NCBI GenBank assembly: GCA_022578605.1
Contig: MU394104.1
Span: forward strand, 238,431 to 302,430
DNA length: 64,000 nucleotides
From: Camillea tinctor
Taxonomy: Eukaryota; Ascomycota; Sordariomycetes; Xylariales; Xylariaceae
Direction: 5' to 3'
Shown here: one piece after another, positions 22,483-34,544 of the stretch
Layout of the letters: each line of letters opens with the position of its first letter
Numbering within the stretch: the stretch's first letter is position 1
The notes under the pieces: model-generated
Databases searched by the model: none
The model's input: the letters and a program-made list of their open reading frames with translations, nothing else
What the model was told of the DNA's origin: nothing
Translations under genes and position numbers: made by a program

Positions 22483-25400
22483 TTAAAGGCAGATTCCTAC
22501 GTAGTAGTATGGGTAGCTAGTCCTTGGCATGTCGTCCGCTGTGATTCGGTCCCGGGTTGATAAAGCCACCTAGGTAGGAACAGGGACTCTGATTTGGGTA
22601 AGGCTATCGGCTGAATACCAAATAACAAATCAGGCAGTTGATTAACGCAGTGCGTTCGTGCGTGCGTTCGTGCTTGCTACTACGTAGTGATATGGAGTTC
22701 GAAGTGCATCAGCAATGTGGAAGTGAAAGTGATACATTACCTCAACCCAGTCATAGGTTAGAACCTAACTTACAGCTCTGCAAGGAAGCAGTGAGTTTCC
22801 GTCATTGTAGAGCTGCCCAGATGACACGATTCCCACAATACGATCTGTGAGCATCCTAGAGTTGATCCGTCCAATATACATACACGTACATTAGCACCGG
22901 GTTATACCGATGACCCATACTCGATGGCCCGTAGGTAGTTGATGGATCGATACACGATGGGTTTTCTAGCTCCCGCAAGCAAACACAAGCCTCCGAGACA
23001 TGCTGATCTTCAGCGTCTACTGAGGAAGTCTATCCTTACCAAGCGATTAGGTAGGAAGGCCAATGCCGACTCGGAGTCGTCAGAGTCGTCATGCTTCGTA
23101 AAAAGTTCATCCCTTGGATGCAAATCCATCTACTGATGTTGTACGGTTTACCGCTATTTCCATCTATTATCATCAAACATCTGCGAGGTAATAATTTCGA
23201 TAGGTTTGGCTCGACTCTCCACCGAGATGTCCCGATCCCCTCCGACGTACAATAGGTACGGAGAATAGTTTCACGAGGACTTTTGACATACCTGACCTAG
23301 TGTAGACAAGTCGTGGCATGGAAACTTACTACACAGCAAAGCCCGGGCCAAGATGGACGAGCAGGCCCTATAAACCCATACCTGATGGATAGCTTGAACG
23401 TTATAGCGCCGATCCGCCGTTTTTGTCCCTATGAGGATCAAGGCCCTTCCTCATGTGGTAACCACTTCAGTATCCACAGTAACTAATAACAACAATCGGC
23501 TTTAAGTTTGGTATAGGCCATCGTCTCGGAGCCATTTATCTCTGCCGTGCCCAGGAATTGGGCAACCTAGCAACCACTACTTAGCGAAAGCTGGACGGAG
23601 ATCCAATGAGATCGTAAGGATGGCGTATCAACCGTTGTCACATGAGGAATTTCGAATGCGAGGCCAATGTAGTTGTGGTCGGTTGACTCTCGTTTGTTTC
23701 CGGCTAAGATGAAAGAAGCACCACGGACCTCGATGATCTTGTCTCTTCGGAGCACTGGTGGTGTCCTGACGAAGATATTTGATTCCGTTCAAGCAATTAG
23801 CTGATTACGTATTCACAGGCCAATTTCGAAGCTAGGACGGAAGGATTTCACGAGGGAATGAATGAACGCAATCTCTACCATCTCTACCTGGCTTAGAGGC
23901 TAGAGGCTAGAAAAGCTTGGTAGTGAAAATGGCACCATTGATCAAAAAGATAATCCAGCTTCTGCGTAGATTAAGGTCGATTCCAGGCAGGGGTTTTCAA
24001 AAGTCCCATCTCCACATGTCACAGTGACAGGCGAGGATCTAGATTTCTCATCCGTTCTCACCGATGGACCCAAGGATTATGGATCGGGAAGCACCCGGAT
24101 TCTCCAAGCGTCGTAGTATAATAGCAACAATTTATGATGATTTGCATCAACCTAAGTTGACAGATGCTGCACAGACTTTCGACAGTCTGCGGGGACACTA
24201 GAGAATGAATTACTTTATTATTCTATCGGACTTTAGAAACGTGTTCTTTTGCAACACGAAGCGAGCAAAGTGGTTCTGATCTGATCTGACTAGTAAAAGT
24301 ACGAGGCAGAGAATGAGACAAGAGAGGAGACAGAAATGGAGTTGTTAAGATTGACAATGACGACAACTCACTTGGGCTGAACCAAAACCACGTTATGAAA
24401 GGGGGGAGGCTTGAATCATTCGGGTGGACGTTTTAATTCTGTTTAGACCTCAACAGAAATTAACGGGGAAAACGCCAAACGAATAAGAATTACTATAGCT
24501 TATAGTGTATTGATATTGATATTGATATTTACACTACATCAATTGATACGTTAAGCCAGTATCGATATTGCTTAAGTACGACTATACCAACTAACACAAG
24601 CGCACAGGTAAGCAAGGCAAGGAAGGCATGGGATACACAGTCTGCATAGTCTAGGATAATTTAAGGTATGACAAAGGCATAAGCGCAACAGGGCTTGTCC
24701 TTCGAGGCGATGTCATGCGTTATGGTAATTATACAATCGCACAGCTCATTAAGTTGTGGCATAAGAAGAGGCTATGATACGTCCTCTCTTTCGACTTGTC
24801 ATAAAAGTGATTGACCACTAAAAAAGCATTGCGTTTGACGATATAGTTTTTCTTGTTGATCAATCTAGTCTACCCCCGGCTCGTGCCATGCGGAGGCGGA
24901 AGCTAGTTCTAATTGATATTCGCAATAATCGAAAAAGGTAAAGTCGTGTAGAGTGTAAAGTAATCAGAAAAGGTAAAGTAATCAAAAAAAAGAAAAAGAA
25001 AATTGATGGGCTCGACCCGGACCACTTCGCAATCGCATCATTCCCGTGGAGACTGACTAAGCTATAACCTACTAGGTTAGTTCAGAGTTGTATCTAGTAT
25101 TATGTACCTAGGTAGTTACCCCATCTGCACGGAGCAATAGAGTTGGTACTTTAGGTAATTAACTTAACCTTAGGTAGCTTAAAAGGAAATAACCATAATT
25201 AGTACAGATCGTGGGGGAAGAATAAGGGCTAATTCAAAAATAGCACATGCTGGTCAATGTTGCAAAAAGACCTCAATTAGTCCAAATAATAATTACCTTA
25301 CCTTAGGTACGAGTAGCGGGATGAGTAGTGTGTGTGATGGCTGCTTAGCGCCCGGTGTGCGTCTTTTCTGTGCGAAGGTGGCCTAAAAATTAACCCATGA

Positions 25401-26271
25401 TTCAATATTAGCCCAGAAATAGAAACATCAAAGGTAATATCTCATGTAGGCCAGCAAATTAGCCCGCTACTCTACCTAAAGTAGCAGGAAAACAGAATTA
25501 ACCTACAGACGATGGGGCTAAGATGAACATGGGACATCGGGTGATCTTCGTCCATCAGCCGGTACAGTCGCACAAGGAGGGGAGGGAAGGGGGGTTAAGA
25601 GCTTACTTAACACGGGTTGCACGGCTCCTTAGCCCTGTGTTGCCCATAGCTCTTGGGAGCATGGGCCATCAATGATGATGTCGGACATGGGGAAAGCTGA
25701 CAATGCCTGACTAAAAAGTGAGATGGTAGATGGTTAATCTGAGAGAAGGGAGGAAAAGACCCCTGAAAGCCGTGTCTTGGCTGCATAGATATTGCATTAG
25801 GACCCCACCGATACTACTGTAGACGCTAGTGGGCAGCTCCCGTCTTTGCCTGCAGATTGGCTCGAGCAATCCCTTGGCACCCCTCCATAAGTCAGGGAAT
25901 ATCAAGCTCTAATTCCGCTCTTGGACCAATCCGGTTGCTGAACTGTCACTTGTCACATCGACTAACACTTGCCGGTTGAATCCGCTAACTAGCGCTAACG
26001 TTCCGTGAGCCTCGAATCAACGAAGTTAAAGGATCAAAAAGCGATTTTGAACAAATTGAATGATGAATAACATCAAATGTCGATTAACTATGTAATTGTT
26101 TTGTTTTTCACGTGTTATGTTATGTTAGGTACAGCTAAAAAAAAAAAAACATTAACTTACAGAAAGGGGGGGGGGGGGTTAGTTCAGTCTTTTTTTTTTC
26201 CTATAGTAAGTTGCTTATCTTGTAGAAATGCACGGAAAGGGAATCTTTCCACGAGCATAGGATCGCTCATA

Positions 26272-26303
26272 TTCATGTTCATGCTCATGCTCATGCTCAT
26301 GCT
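26272..26303. repeat. Hexamer repeat (ATGCTC)n
   Basis: Five units of CATGCT/CATGTT, the reverse complement of the hexamer at 22436-22482. It ends in CTACGTAG. Confidence 0.78.
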
Positions 26304-27732
26304 ACGTAGTACAGAGAACCCGAGTAGGATGATGATATGTATATTCATCTACCCGTTGCGAGCAAGCATATATGAGATAAATCTAGTCCGTCGAGTCATC
26401 ATCGAGTTGCTGGGTTTTTTTTTCTCTTCTCCCTCGGGTCGATACATATACATACATAACCTACATACATACACACATACATCTGTAGTCATGTACATAC
26501 ATGCCCCCTAATGCTTGCCTATGTAGTAGTAAGAGATTATACGTACGAAGCTTCCAAGGAACTAACCTAGTCCAGTCCTGGTTCCCTATGTCCAATAGGC
26601 AATCAGCTCGGTCCTGGCCAACAACCAATCTTATTGCTTACTTTAAAGACTCCGCACCCATTGGGCGGTACTCGGAAAGTCTAGGTTAGCTAGGAGTGTA
26701 GGTACATACCTTTAGCATATGATTTTTTTTTTTAGTATTCTTTTCTCCCCCTACCTCTCCCTTCTTCCTTTTTTCTTTCCCCCCTATTCTTTCGTACGGA
26801 AGACCATCAACTTGCAGCATATTAATTGGTGATCCAGGTAAAGGCCCACCATCTTTAATTCCGATCAGGACATAAATGTTTTTTGGCCTCGTCATGTCGG
26901 TTCCGACCCTTTCAAGACTAAGCTAGGTATGTCCAGACTAATATACGGAATACTAGTATCCTACATAGATACATACATATACTACACTATACCATTGTCA
27001 GCAGTGTAGATATAGTAGACATTAACTGAAATTCACTCATGCACTCCACCCGGCCGTGTTTCTTCCGGATGCGGCCAAGAACAGATAGAAATGGTATGGC
27101 ACGAACGTATGATGATTATGGTTGCTGCGAGTCTGACATGCACCCTCAACGCAGAAAAGCAATTGCAGAATATATGATTATTGGTAAGCACCCTACTGTA
27201 TGCAGAGAAGCCCGTGAAAGCCGTACTCCTTTATGTGTGGTTGAACCGAGAGCAATCGGCAAGCAGCCATGGCTCCTTGCATATTTTCCTGATCGCCTTG
27301 AATCTCCCATTGTACACCACCGAAGATCGAAGTTGTGGGGTCGCGTTGTTTGGGGAGGATGTGTTTCTTCTCGTCTTTTTTTTTTCTTTTGTGTTCATCT
27401 TCTACCTCTCGTGGCTATAATCGCACAGCATGCAAGCGTTTAAGAAATACCTACGGGCAAACTTAACCGGAACCAACATCGGCACAACGTGGAGCACGGG
27501 CACGGGCACACGGGGCATGGGGTAAGCGTGTAAGTGAAAATAAGTGTAAGTGAATGCATGGCATGTATTATTCTCGACATATTCTTTTCCGATCTTCATC
27601 AAAATGTAAATTAATATACTATGTATGCCTGAAAACCTGCCTTACCATGATATGTCTAATGTCTAATGTCTACATGTCCTGCCCTATGCTCTGCCCCCAT
27701 ATCCTTCAATGCCCTTTCTTACCCTTTCTTAT

Positions 27733-27782
27733 TCTGCCTTACCTTGCCTTGTCCTGCCCTGCCTTGCCCTGTCCTGCCTTGC
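27733..27782. repeat. Degenerate pentamer repeat (CCTTG/CCCTG/TCCTG)n
   Basis: About ten units of a five-base repeat alternating CCTTG, CCCTG and TCCTG on the plus strand, in the gene-free region. Confidence 0.75.
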
Positions 27783-29147
27783 TCGTCTATCAATGATGTA
27801 CGTACGTACGTGCTACCACAAGCAAGCATATACATAGATAGATACTACCTAGGTAGACGGACAGACAGACAGACGCACGGGCAAAGACAAACCACCCTTA
27901 CCGTGACTTTCGTCCCGATCAGCAGTGAATCCCTGCGGCTTTCAATAAACTCAACAGCCCTGGTTCGCAGGGCTTGCCTGCTTGCCTGCTTGCTACCACC
28001 TACGACTACTGCTAGGACTGCTACAGGGCTGGCAAGGTCACAATTGGAATCTGCAAGTGCTGGCCATGGGCCATGTAGCTGCATCATGCATCACGGTGGA
28101 TCGGACTTTCATCTTTTCATTTTTTTTCGTTCCAATGGCCAGCAAGCCTCGTCTGCAGAGCTGCCTCTTTAGTCGCGCAAGGTCAACCCCCCCTGCTTGC
28201 CAACCCCTGCCTATGCTTGCAACCATTGTCTTCCGCGAGTGACACCGAGTGCCACAGCGAATGCCCTTCGAGCCTGCACCGCTAGTCCTGGGTGGGCAGG
28301 GTGGGGTGGTTGGTTGACGTCGAAGGGGGCCACACCCATCCTCATCCGGGTGACTCGAGCTGTCCCCATAGAACCGGCCAACCTCATTGGAATCTGCAAG
28401 CGCAGAACGGCCCCGGGCACCTCTTCCCATACCCAATTTGGGCTAATTACGCATGCAAAGGTCTGTAATTAGGCCACAGAACTCACGGGTTAAAAAAGGA
28501 ATTACCCCAATTATGTATGTTGCTATTTTTGAACACAACTATCGACGCAGAACTAGTTCGCGATGCAGCTTAGGTGTGGCGGCCGAGAGATCGAGGCCAT
28601 CATATAAGGCTTCACACTTCCTATCTCTAGACAAATTTTCCTCTTAAGATTTTGTTGAAGGGTAAAAAGATCCAAGTGTCGTTCTAGTTTCTCTTAACAA
28701 CCTCTCTTCTTTCCTTAACCCCCCCTTTTCTCTCCCCCCCTCCTCTCTCTCCTCCCTCTCCATTCTCTATACTATCATCAAACGTGAAAGGCAAGCCGGT
28801 ACTTGCTTGGATCCCAACATTCATTATACGGAAAATAATATTAATTATCACGAAATCATATACTCCACCGAGAGCATTGAGTTTTTTTTTTTGGGCTTGC
28901 CCAGCAACAACTCTCTAACCCCCCGGCACACGAGTTTTTTTGGACTGTTGGGTGGCTTTCGGGAATCACTGGGCTCTGGGCACATTCTCTAAAGAGACCC
29001 TAGCAATATCGATTTGGGACCTGGACCTGGACCCCGGTTCTCTTTGGTCTCCTCCCGCTTTCGCTCGGCTTGACTAGCAACAAGCATACCCCCCCACCAC
29101 TTGCTTGCACCTCAACGCAGGTACCTTGTCTCGAGCATAAGATACAA

Positions 29148-29496
29148 ATGTCAACTCTACCCCCCAACTCGCGTGAAGACCTCATGAGAGCAGCAACCGT
29201 CAACATGGCCGTCGCACAACCCACAAAGCCGAAGGCTGCTTCGAAGCCTGCTAACAATGCAAACCCGAAAGCAAAGACACAGATGCACCGCCGCTCAAGA
29301 ACTGGTTTGTGTTCCCTTTTTTTCTAACGTCACTTACACGGGCCGCGCGGGGGGGGGGCGGGGGGGGGGGGGGGCGGGGGGGGGGGGGGGGGGGGGGGGC
29401 GNNNNNNNNNNAATTTAAAACCCTAAACAAAACCACATTTTTAACCGCCGATAATTACTTGTTTTGTGTTCCTTTTTTTTCAACCGACACTTACCC

Positions 29497-29528
<32 letters not shown>

Positions 29529-31524
29529 TACCCACCACTTACACAGACACACATACATACCTATACCTATACACATGCACATACACATGCACACACCCAA
29601 ACCTGGGTGCGTGTAAGTCAAGTCAAAAAATTAGAAGACTAACCTAGTCACCGATATCTAGGCTGCTATACTTGCAGATTACGACGAAAGAAGTGTGATG
29701 AGGGCACTCCCATGTGCTCAGCATGCAAGCATCTCGGTCTTGTTTGTGAATACAAGAGACCCATGTGGTGGAGCAACAATGATGCAAGGAGACAACACAA
29801 GGACGATATCAAGATGATTATCAAGCGAAAGAAGCTTTCGGAAAAGGCATCACACACCATCCAAACTTCCGTCAGCTCACCGCCTGGCTTGTCGCATTCC
29901 CTTCCCACCTCTGCTACCTTCTCGGACCCCTTCGACCGCACGAGGTCAGCATCAATTGACTCGCCCACCCAATGTGCAGGACTATGGTGTATACAACCCG
30001 CAAATACTCTCCACGCATCCTGACTTCATGTTTAACATGTCTCCTTATGAGATTGATGTGAAGACGGAGCGACAAATGTTCGTCAATGACATCCCCACGA
30101 TACGGGAATCGACTGTCTCAACTTTCAGCACCTACCACACGCCACCTCCACCAGGGACCATTCTTCCGTCTTACCCATTGGATGGGGAGTGGACTGAGCA
30201 AGTCTACCAGGAGCGCCGAGAGTCGCTGACTGAGGAGTCCTTGAACTGCAACTTTTTCGACTTCTCCCACGGCCCAACCATGAACTCACGCCAGGTCGAT
30301 ATCGAGTTGGACGAAAACGACCAGCGACTCCTTGACCACTTCATCCAGTTTGTCTTGCCAACCATTTTCCCGATCCTGGAGACCAACCAGCATGGCTCTG
30401 TTAGCTCTGACCTCATATTGCCCGCCCTGCAAAACAACAAAGGTTACCTTCACTGCTGCCTCATGATCGCGGCACAACACTACAAGGCAACCATGAACAT
30501 CCAGGGTGAAGAGATCGACAGTGATATCATGCGCCACCGACATGCCACGATCCTCGCCCTCTGCGAGGAGCTAAACAGGGACGAGAACCACCAGCAAATC
30601 CTGGAAGCCACATTGGGCCTCATTTTCTTCCAGTGCTGTGTTGGCCGTTACGACGATTCGCTTCCCGACATTCCTTGGCACCAGCATTTCCAGGCTGTCA
30701 ACTCTCTGGTCACGAAACTCGACCTGCCCCGGATTGTTTCCGACCCGGCGGAGCCGTTGGCGCAAACTCCCTTTAACATGACCTTGACGGCATGGATCGA
30801 CATCCTGGGAGCAACGATGCAAGGCCGAGCGCCAGCATTTGCGCACACTTACAGAGAGAAGCATCTCTCAACTACGAATCCATCTCTGGGGCTCCGTGAG
30901 TTGATGGGCTGCGATGACCGGGTCATGTATCTCATCTCTGAGATAGCATGTCTTGAGGCGCTCAAGAAAGATGGCATGGATGATATCACGCTTTGCCAGC
31001 ATGTCCATGCTCTTGGTGACCAAATTGGCCTCACTGAGATAGGCGACAACGGACCTAAGATGCCAATCAATGCCAATGGCAGCTTGAGCCCTAAGCAGCT
31101 TAGCAAGAACATTACCAGCGCCTTCCGATTGGCGGCCCGCATCTACCTCTGCAGCCTCGTTCCCGGCTTCTCGCCCAGCCAAGGTAGCTGTGTTGGTCTG
31201 GTGGAGAAGCTGACTACTGTTCTTCAACATATCCCGGCCGGACCTCATGGCTTCGATCGAAGTCTTGCATGGGTGTACCTGATTGGAGGATCTGTCAGCG
31301 GCACCAACTCTACTTTCAGACACTTTTTCCACGAACGCATCAGCCAACTCGGCGATGCTGCCAATGTGGGAAGCTTTGGCGGTGTTGCCTCGCTGTTGCA
31401 AGAGGTCTGGCACCAGACAGATAGCTACCAGCCAAGTCCTAGTGCAATGGGATCAACGGAACCACCATATGTCTCCTGGAGAGACATCATGCAGATGAGG
31501 GGTTTGGAGTATCTGTTAATTTAA
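29148..31524 (+). CDS. Zn2Cys6 transcription factor with fungal-specific C-terminal domain (acr-2-like); gene model interrupted
   Basis: Exon 1 runs 29148-29304 and ends Arg-Thr-Gly. Exon 2 starts at 29662 after a TAG acceptor and completes the zinc cluster C-x2-C-x6-C...C-x2-C-x6-C (CYTCRLRRKKCDEG, then MCSACKHLGLVCEYK). The intron between them holds an assembly gap. A Ser/Thr/Pro-rich stretch follows. Near 29870-29980 the reading frame shifts by one and continues unbroken to the stop at 31524 (about 515 residues). Either a 109-nt intron (29871-29979, GTCAGC...CAG, in phase) or a one-base error in the C-rich run near 29962-29970 explains this. The C-terminal part looks like the Fungal_trans_2 domain, with a LAWVYLIGGSVSG motif. 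The nearest remembered relative is the acriflavine-sensitivity regulator acr-2; targets are unknown. It stands alone, with 8.7 kb of gene-free DNA upstream. Confidence 0.75.
29305..29527. other. Assembly gap with duplicated, degraded flank inside an intron
   Basis: A 10-base N gap (29402-29411) follows a G-run (about 29349-29401). Sequence before the gap (29305-29344, GTTTGTGTTCCC onward) reappears in altered form after it (29462-29500), followed by a 29-base C-run (29499-29527). The near-copy, at roughly 85% identity by eye, and the opposite homopolymers suggest low-quality read ends over one poly-C tract that were joined as if distinct. Confidence 0.75.
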
Positions 31525-33728
31525 GCTAATCACTCTCCAACACAGCCGGTCTTGAGGAGAGTGGTCTGCTAATAACAGTAGACCCCATCCCTCACCTACA
31601 GGTGCTCTTCCGTAGGTGATGCAGGAAATCACCTCCCATTTCACACGAGGCTGGCTGGAACGCGCTCTATTTTACACTATTTTTCTTTCTTTCTTATATT
31701 ACTACTACTATATACATAATACCCCTAAGAGAGAGGACGCCGCAAGGCAAACCGGAACGACACTTGGAACTGGATGGGATCTTTTTTTGAAATATGATAC
31801 CGTGTGGAGGCAGAGGGCGGACGAATAGGTGGATGGATGGATGGACGGATACGAACGAAGTGGAGTAGAGTGTTAGGACGAGGAGGTTACTACTTACACT
31901 ACATACATGTGAACCTTGCATGCTACGGATTTATGAGGGGGGCTAACGATAACATTTCGACCATTTCTTCTAACCTACCTATTTCCGTATTCACGATCTC
32001 TTCATTATCTCTTCTCTCATATACCAATGCATGCTTCGGGGGCAAAGGAGTTCATAGGGGCAAGGCAATGGGAACCATTTTGGGTTTAGGTATAGCATTT
32101 CTGGATTACAGCCTGGCATCGGTTAATGCCCCTGGGGAAAGGTTCATAGGGAAGCACCGCTGCGATTGCTACCCACCTCCTGCAGCTCTTTGTGGAAATA
32201 CCAGACCCAAGAGCTTATATTGTAATAATAAACGAACAATCCAATAAAATGACAGAACTCAGTTCAAAAGATACCTCCACGCTCCAGATCCCTGTGAATC
32301 ATCTACAACACCCTGACTAACTAGCCATCTAAAGTCATTCTAAGTCATCCATACAGAAGTAAGCAAAGGCATTGGCTAATTAACCCGACGCCACTCTAGT
32401 AATTATTCTTAATTAACTAACCAGGGGCAACATATTTAATGCTAACCTAGTCAAAAACACTTAAATACTATTACGATCTGGTTATGGTATTTTGTGGATG
32501 GGGTGGTGCCATAGACAATGCCCAACTATAATTGCGAATTTTGACCTGATTTAACAAATCACCGCAAGAAACCGAGACAATGAAGCGGTGAAATAGAAGG
32601 GAAAAAAAAAAAGGATAGAGAGGGCTCGTGACCAGAGTGAGTCAGGTGCACATACAATTGCTAAAGAGAAAGCAAGGAATGACAACAGGGAATGAGGGAA
32701 AAGAGAAGTGGGAAGGAAGGAAAAAAAAAAAGAAACTAACTCCAGACCTAAACCAGGTTGTACATGAAGATCTAGATAATAGTCACGAGCCAATCGATGT
32801 TCGAGTTGGGCATGTTGGATTCCCGAGAGAGAAGAAAAAAAAAAGTGGTCAGCATCGCTCGGTGGAGAAATACCCCGGTTGGAAAAGTAACGTACCTCCT
32901 ACGGCCTTTCAACGGCGAAAAACGGGATTTTACAGATAGGTGTGGCTGCGACATACTATGTACCTGCGTACCTAAGCTATCTAACTGACGGCCAGTGGGT
33001 TACATGCAATGTAGGTACGTACATACATAAACTTAACGGGCGTGGGAGAGCCAGTGTGGTTGGACAAGAGCTACATGATGTTGGGGCCTGGGAGAGCTTG
33101 CTGGATTGGGAAGTCCGAGCACGAGTAGGGCAGGTGCTTGATATGATTGGGGAGAAAGGTCCAAAGACGGAAATAGTCGTGCATCGTCTCGCGAACTGCG
33201 GGGGATCTGATGAATTGGAGATTTCCAAACCCTTAATCCATTTAAAACCTATAGTAGGGGAGGGGTACGTATCTCCGTATCTCACCTATCACGGGAACGT
33301 ACAGGTTATTTGCTGATTTCACTAAGACGTAAGCCTGTGTCCCCCAGGCCTTTGTGGTTGCAATCAATTGGGGTAAATTCCTACGCTTACCCCCCAACTT
33401 CTTTCGCTTAGTAACATTCTATTTTCTAGATCCCATGGACCAAAGGGGGACAATCTCGCATTGTTTGGCCATGGTTCTTTATCGATGTTTCTCTAAGCCT
33501 CTATAGATGAGCCAGTCGATTCGCTTTGTTGGTCTGACTGTGAGGCACAGGGTAACCGAGCAATGAGCTTCCTTAGACTCATTGGACTCTGCTGCGTATC
33601 TCTTAGTTTGACACCAAAGGATCCGATGCCGGTCATCTCTAGTTAGGTAGTCCAGGCAAGTCGGTCTATCTGAGAACTGGATTCTCGCAAATGAATGGAG
33701 CGTTGGGTCTGTCTGCACTAATCACGAC
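31525..33728. other. Intergenic region downstream of the Zn2Cys6 gene
   Basis: About 2.2 kb. It has A-tracts (32600-32611, 32720-32731, 32836-32844), a GGATGGATGGATGG run near 31831 and chance open frames (the longest 147 codons at 31804-32247) without motifs. It includes the promoter of the HAD gene. No gene supported. Confidence 0.5.
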
Positions 33729-34544
33729 ATGTCACATGAGCGAATATCGCCACCAACTCAGCTGGGGAGTCCAAGGCGGATCAAGGCAGTATTTTTCGAT
33801 TTCATGGGTACCTGTCTTGACTGGCATTCGAGCGCCGTCAGCGCCCTGCCACGGACGATCTCAGAGGTCGCACGCTCCAAGTTGGCTCTCGACTGGCGTC
33901 GGGAGTTCTTCGACGAGCTCCACGCACGGTCTGGACAAGGCCTAGCCCCCGAGGACATCGATATCACTCACCGTCGGACACTGTTGAGGATATTGGGTCG
34001 GGAACCCTATAGGGAGTACAGCCACCACTTTCAAGGCGCCGACGGATCTGCACGCCTCACTTATGACAACGAGGGGTACAATTCTCCGTCGGTCGAAAGT
34101 GCGGTAGCTTCTTGGTATCGCATGAGCGCGTGGCCAGACGTTTTACCTGCCCTGACAGCGTTGAAGACGGAACTGGGTGTGGAGTTGTTCGTGTTGGCTA
34201 ACGGAACAACGAGGCTTCAGCTCGATTTAGTTCGTTCGTCAGGGCTAGCTGGCACTTTCGACATGTTATTCTCAAGCGAGCTCCTAGGTGTCTATAAACC
34301 AGAGCCTGAAGCCTATGCAAAGGCGCTTAGGCTTGTCCAGGTGCAGCCAGACCAGGCTGTTATGGTCGCGGCCCATGCATATGATCTGCGGGCTGCGAGG
34401 AATTTCGGCATGAACACCATATATGTCAGCCGATGGACTGACGACGTTGGCGAGAATATGGATGACATCAGGCGCGAGAACAACGCCTTCCTTAGCGAAG
34501 GCGGTATGCTGGGGCTGGTTGATGCCATCAAAGCTCTGGGCTAG
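33729..34544 (+). CDS. HAD-superfamily hydrolase, haloacid dehalogenase type II-like
   Basis: A 271-residue single-exon protein. Motif I is VFFDFMGTCLDW with nucleophile Asp24. The +2 position is Met rather than Asp, which points to the dehalogenase branch over phosphatases. Motif II is FVLANGTTRLQ. Motif III is GVYKPEPEAY with Lys190. Motif IV is MVAAHAYDLRAARNFGM, with the Asp and the AxNxGMxT pattern typical of type II dehalogenases. A helical cap (about 40-130) lies between motifs I and II. Fungal members are cytosolic and mostly uncharacterised; substrate unknown. No cofactor or partner gene lies next to it. Confidence 0.88.
   Translation: MSHERISPPTQLGSPRRIKAVFFDFMGTCLDWHSSAVSALPRTISEVARSKLALDWRREFFDELHARSGQGLAPEDIDITHRRTLLRILGREPYREYSHHFQGADGSARLTYDNEGYNSPSVESAVASWYRMSAWPDVLPALTALKTELGVELFVLANGTTRLQLDLVRSSGLAGTFDMLFSSELLGVYKPEPEAYAKALRLVQVQPDQAVMVAAHAYDLRAARNFGMNTIYVSRWTDDVGENMDDIRRENNAFLSEGGMLGLVDAIKALG

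Larger units (their letters stand above)
20399..29147. other. 8.7-kb region with no gene I can support
   Basis: Read on both strands, this stretch has only chance open frames (all under 170 codons, without recognisable motifs). Composition is close to the flanks, so it is not the AT-rich mutated type. It contains hexamer and pentamer repeats, polypurine/polypyrimidine tracts, many short palindromic words (TACCTAGGTA, TACGTACGTA) and a strong CT-rich tract at 28680-28770 that probably belongs to the promoter of the downstream regulator. It could be a long regulatory region, contain non-coding transcripts, or be decayed repeat sequence; the sequence alone does not decide. Confidence 0.5.

Noticed and set aside
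29412..29440. Telomere-like ACCCTAAAC after the N gap
   Set aside because: A single copy only, not an array; best explained as low-quality sequence at a gap.
29945..29979. 35-nt intron in the zinc-cluster gene
   Set aside because: Too short for a fungal intron and does not restore the reading frame.
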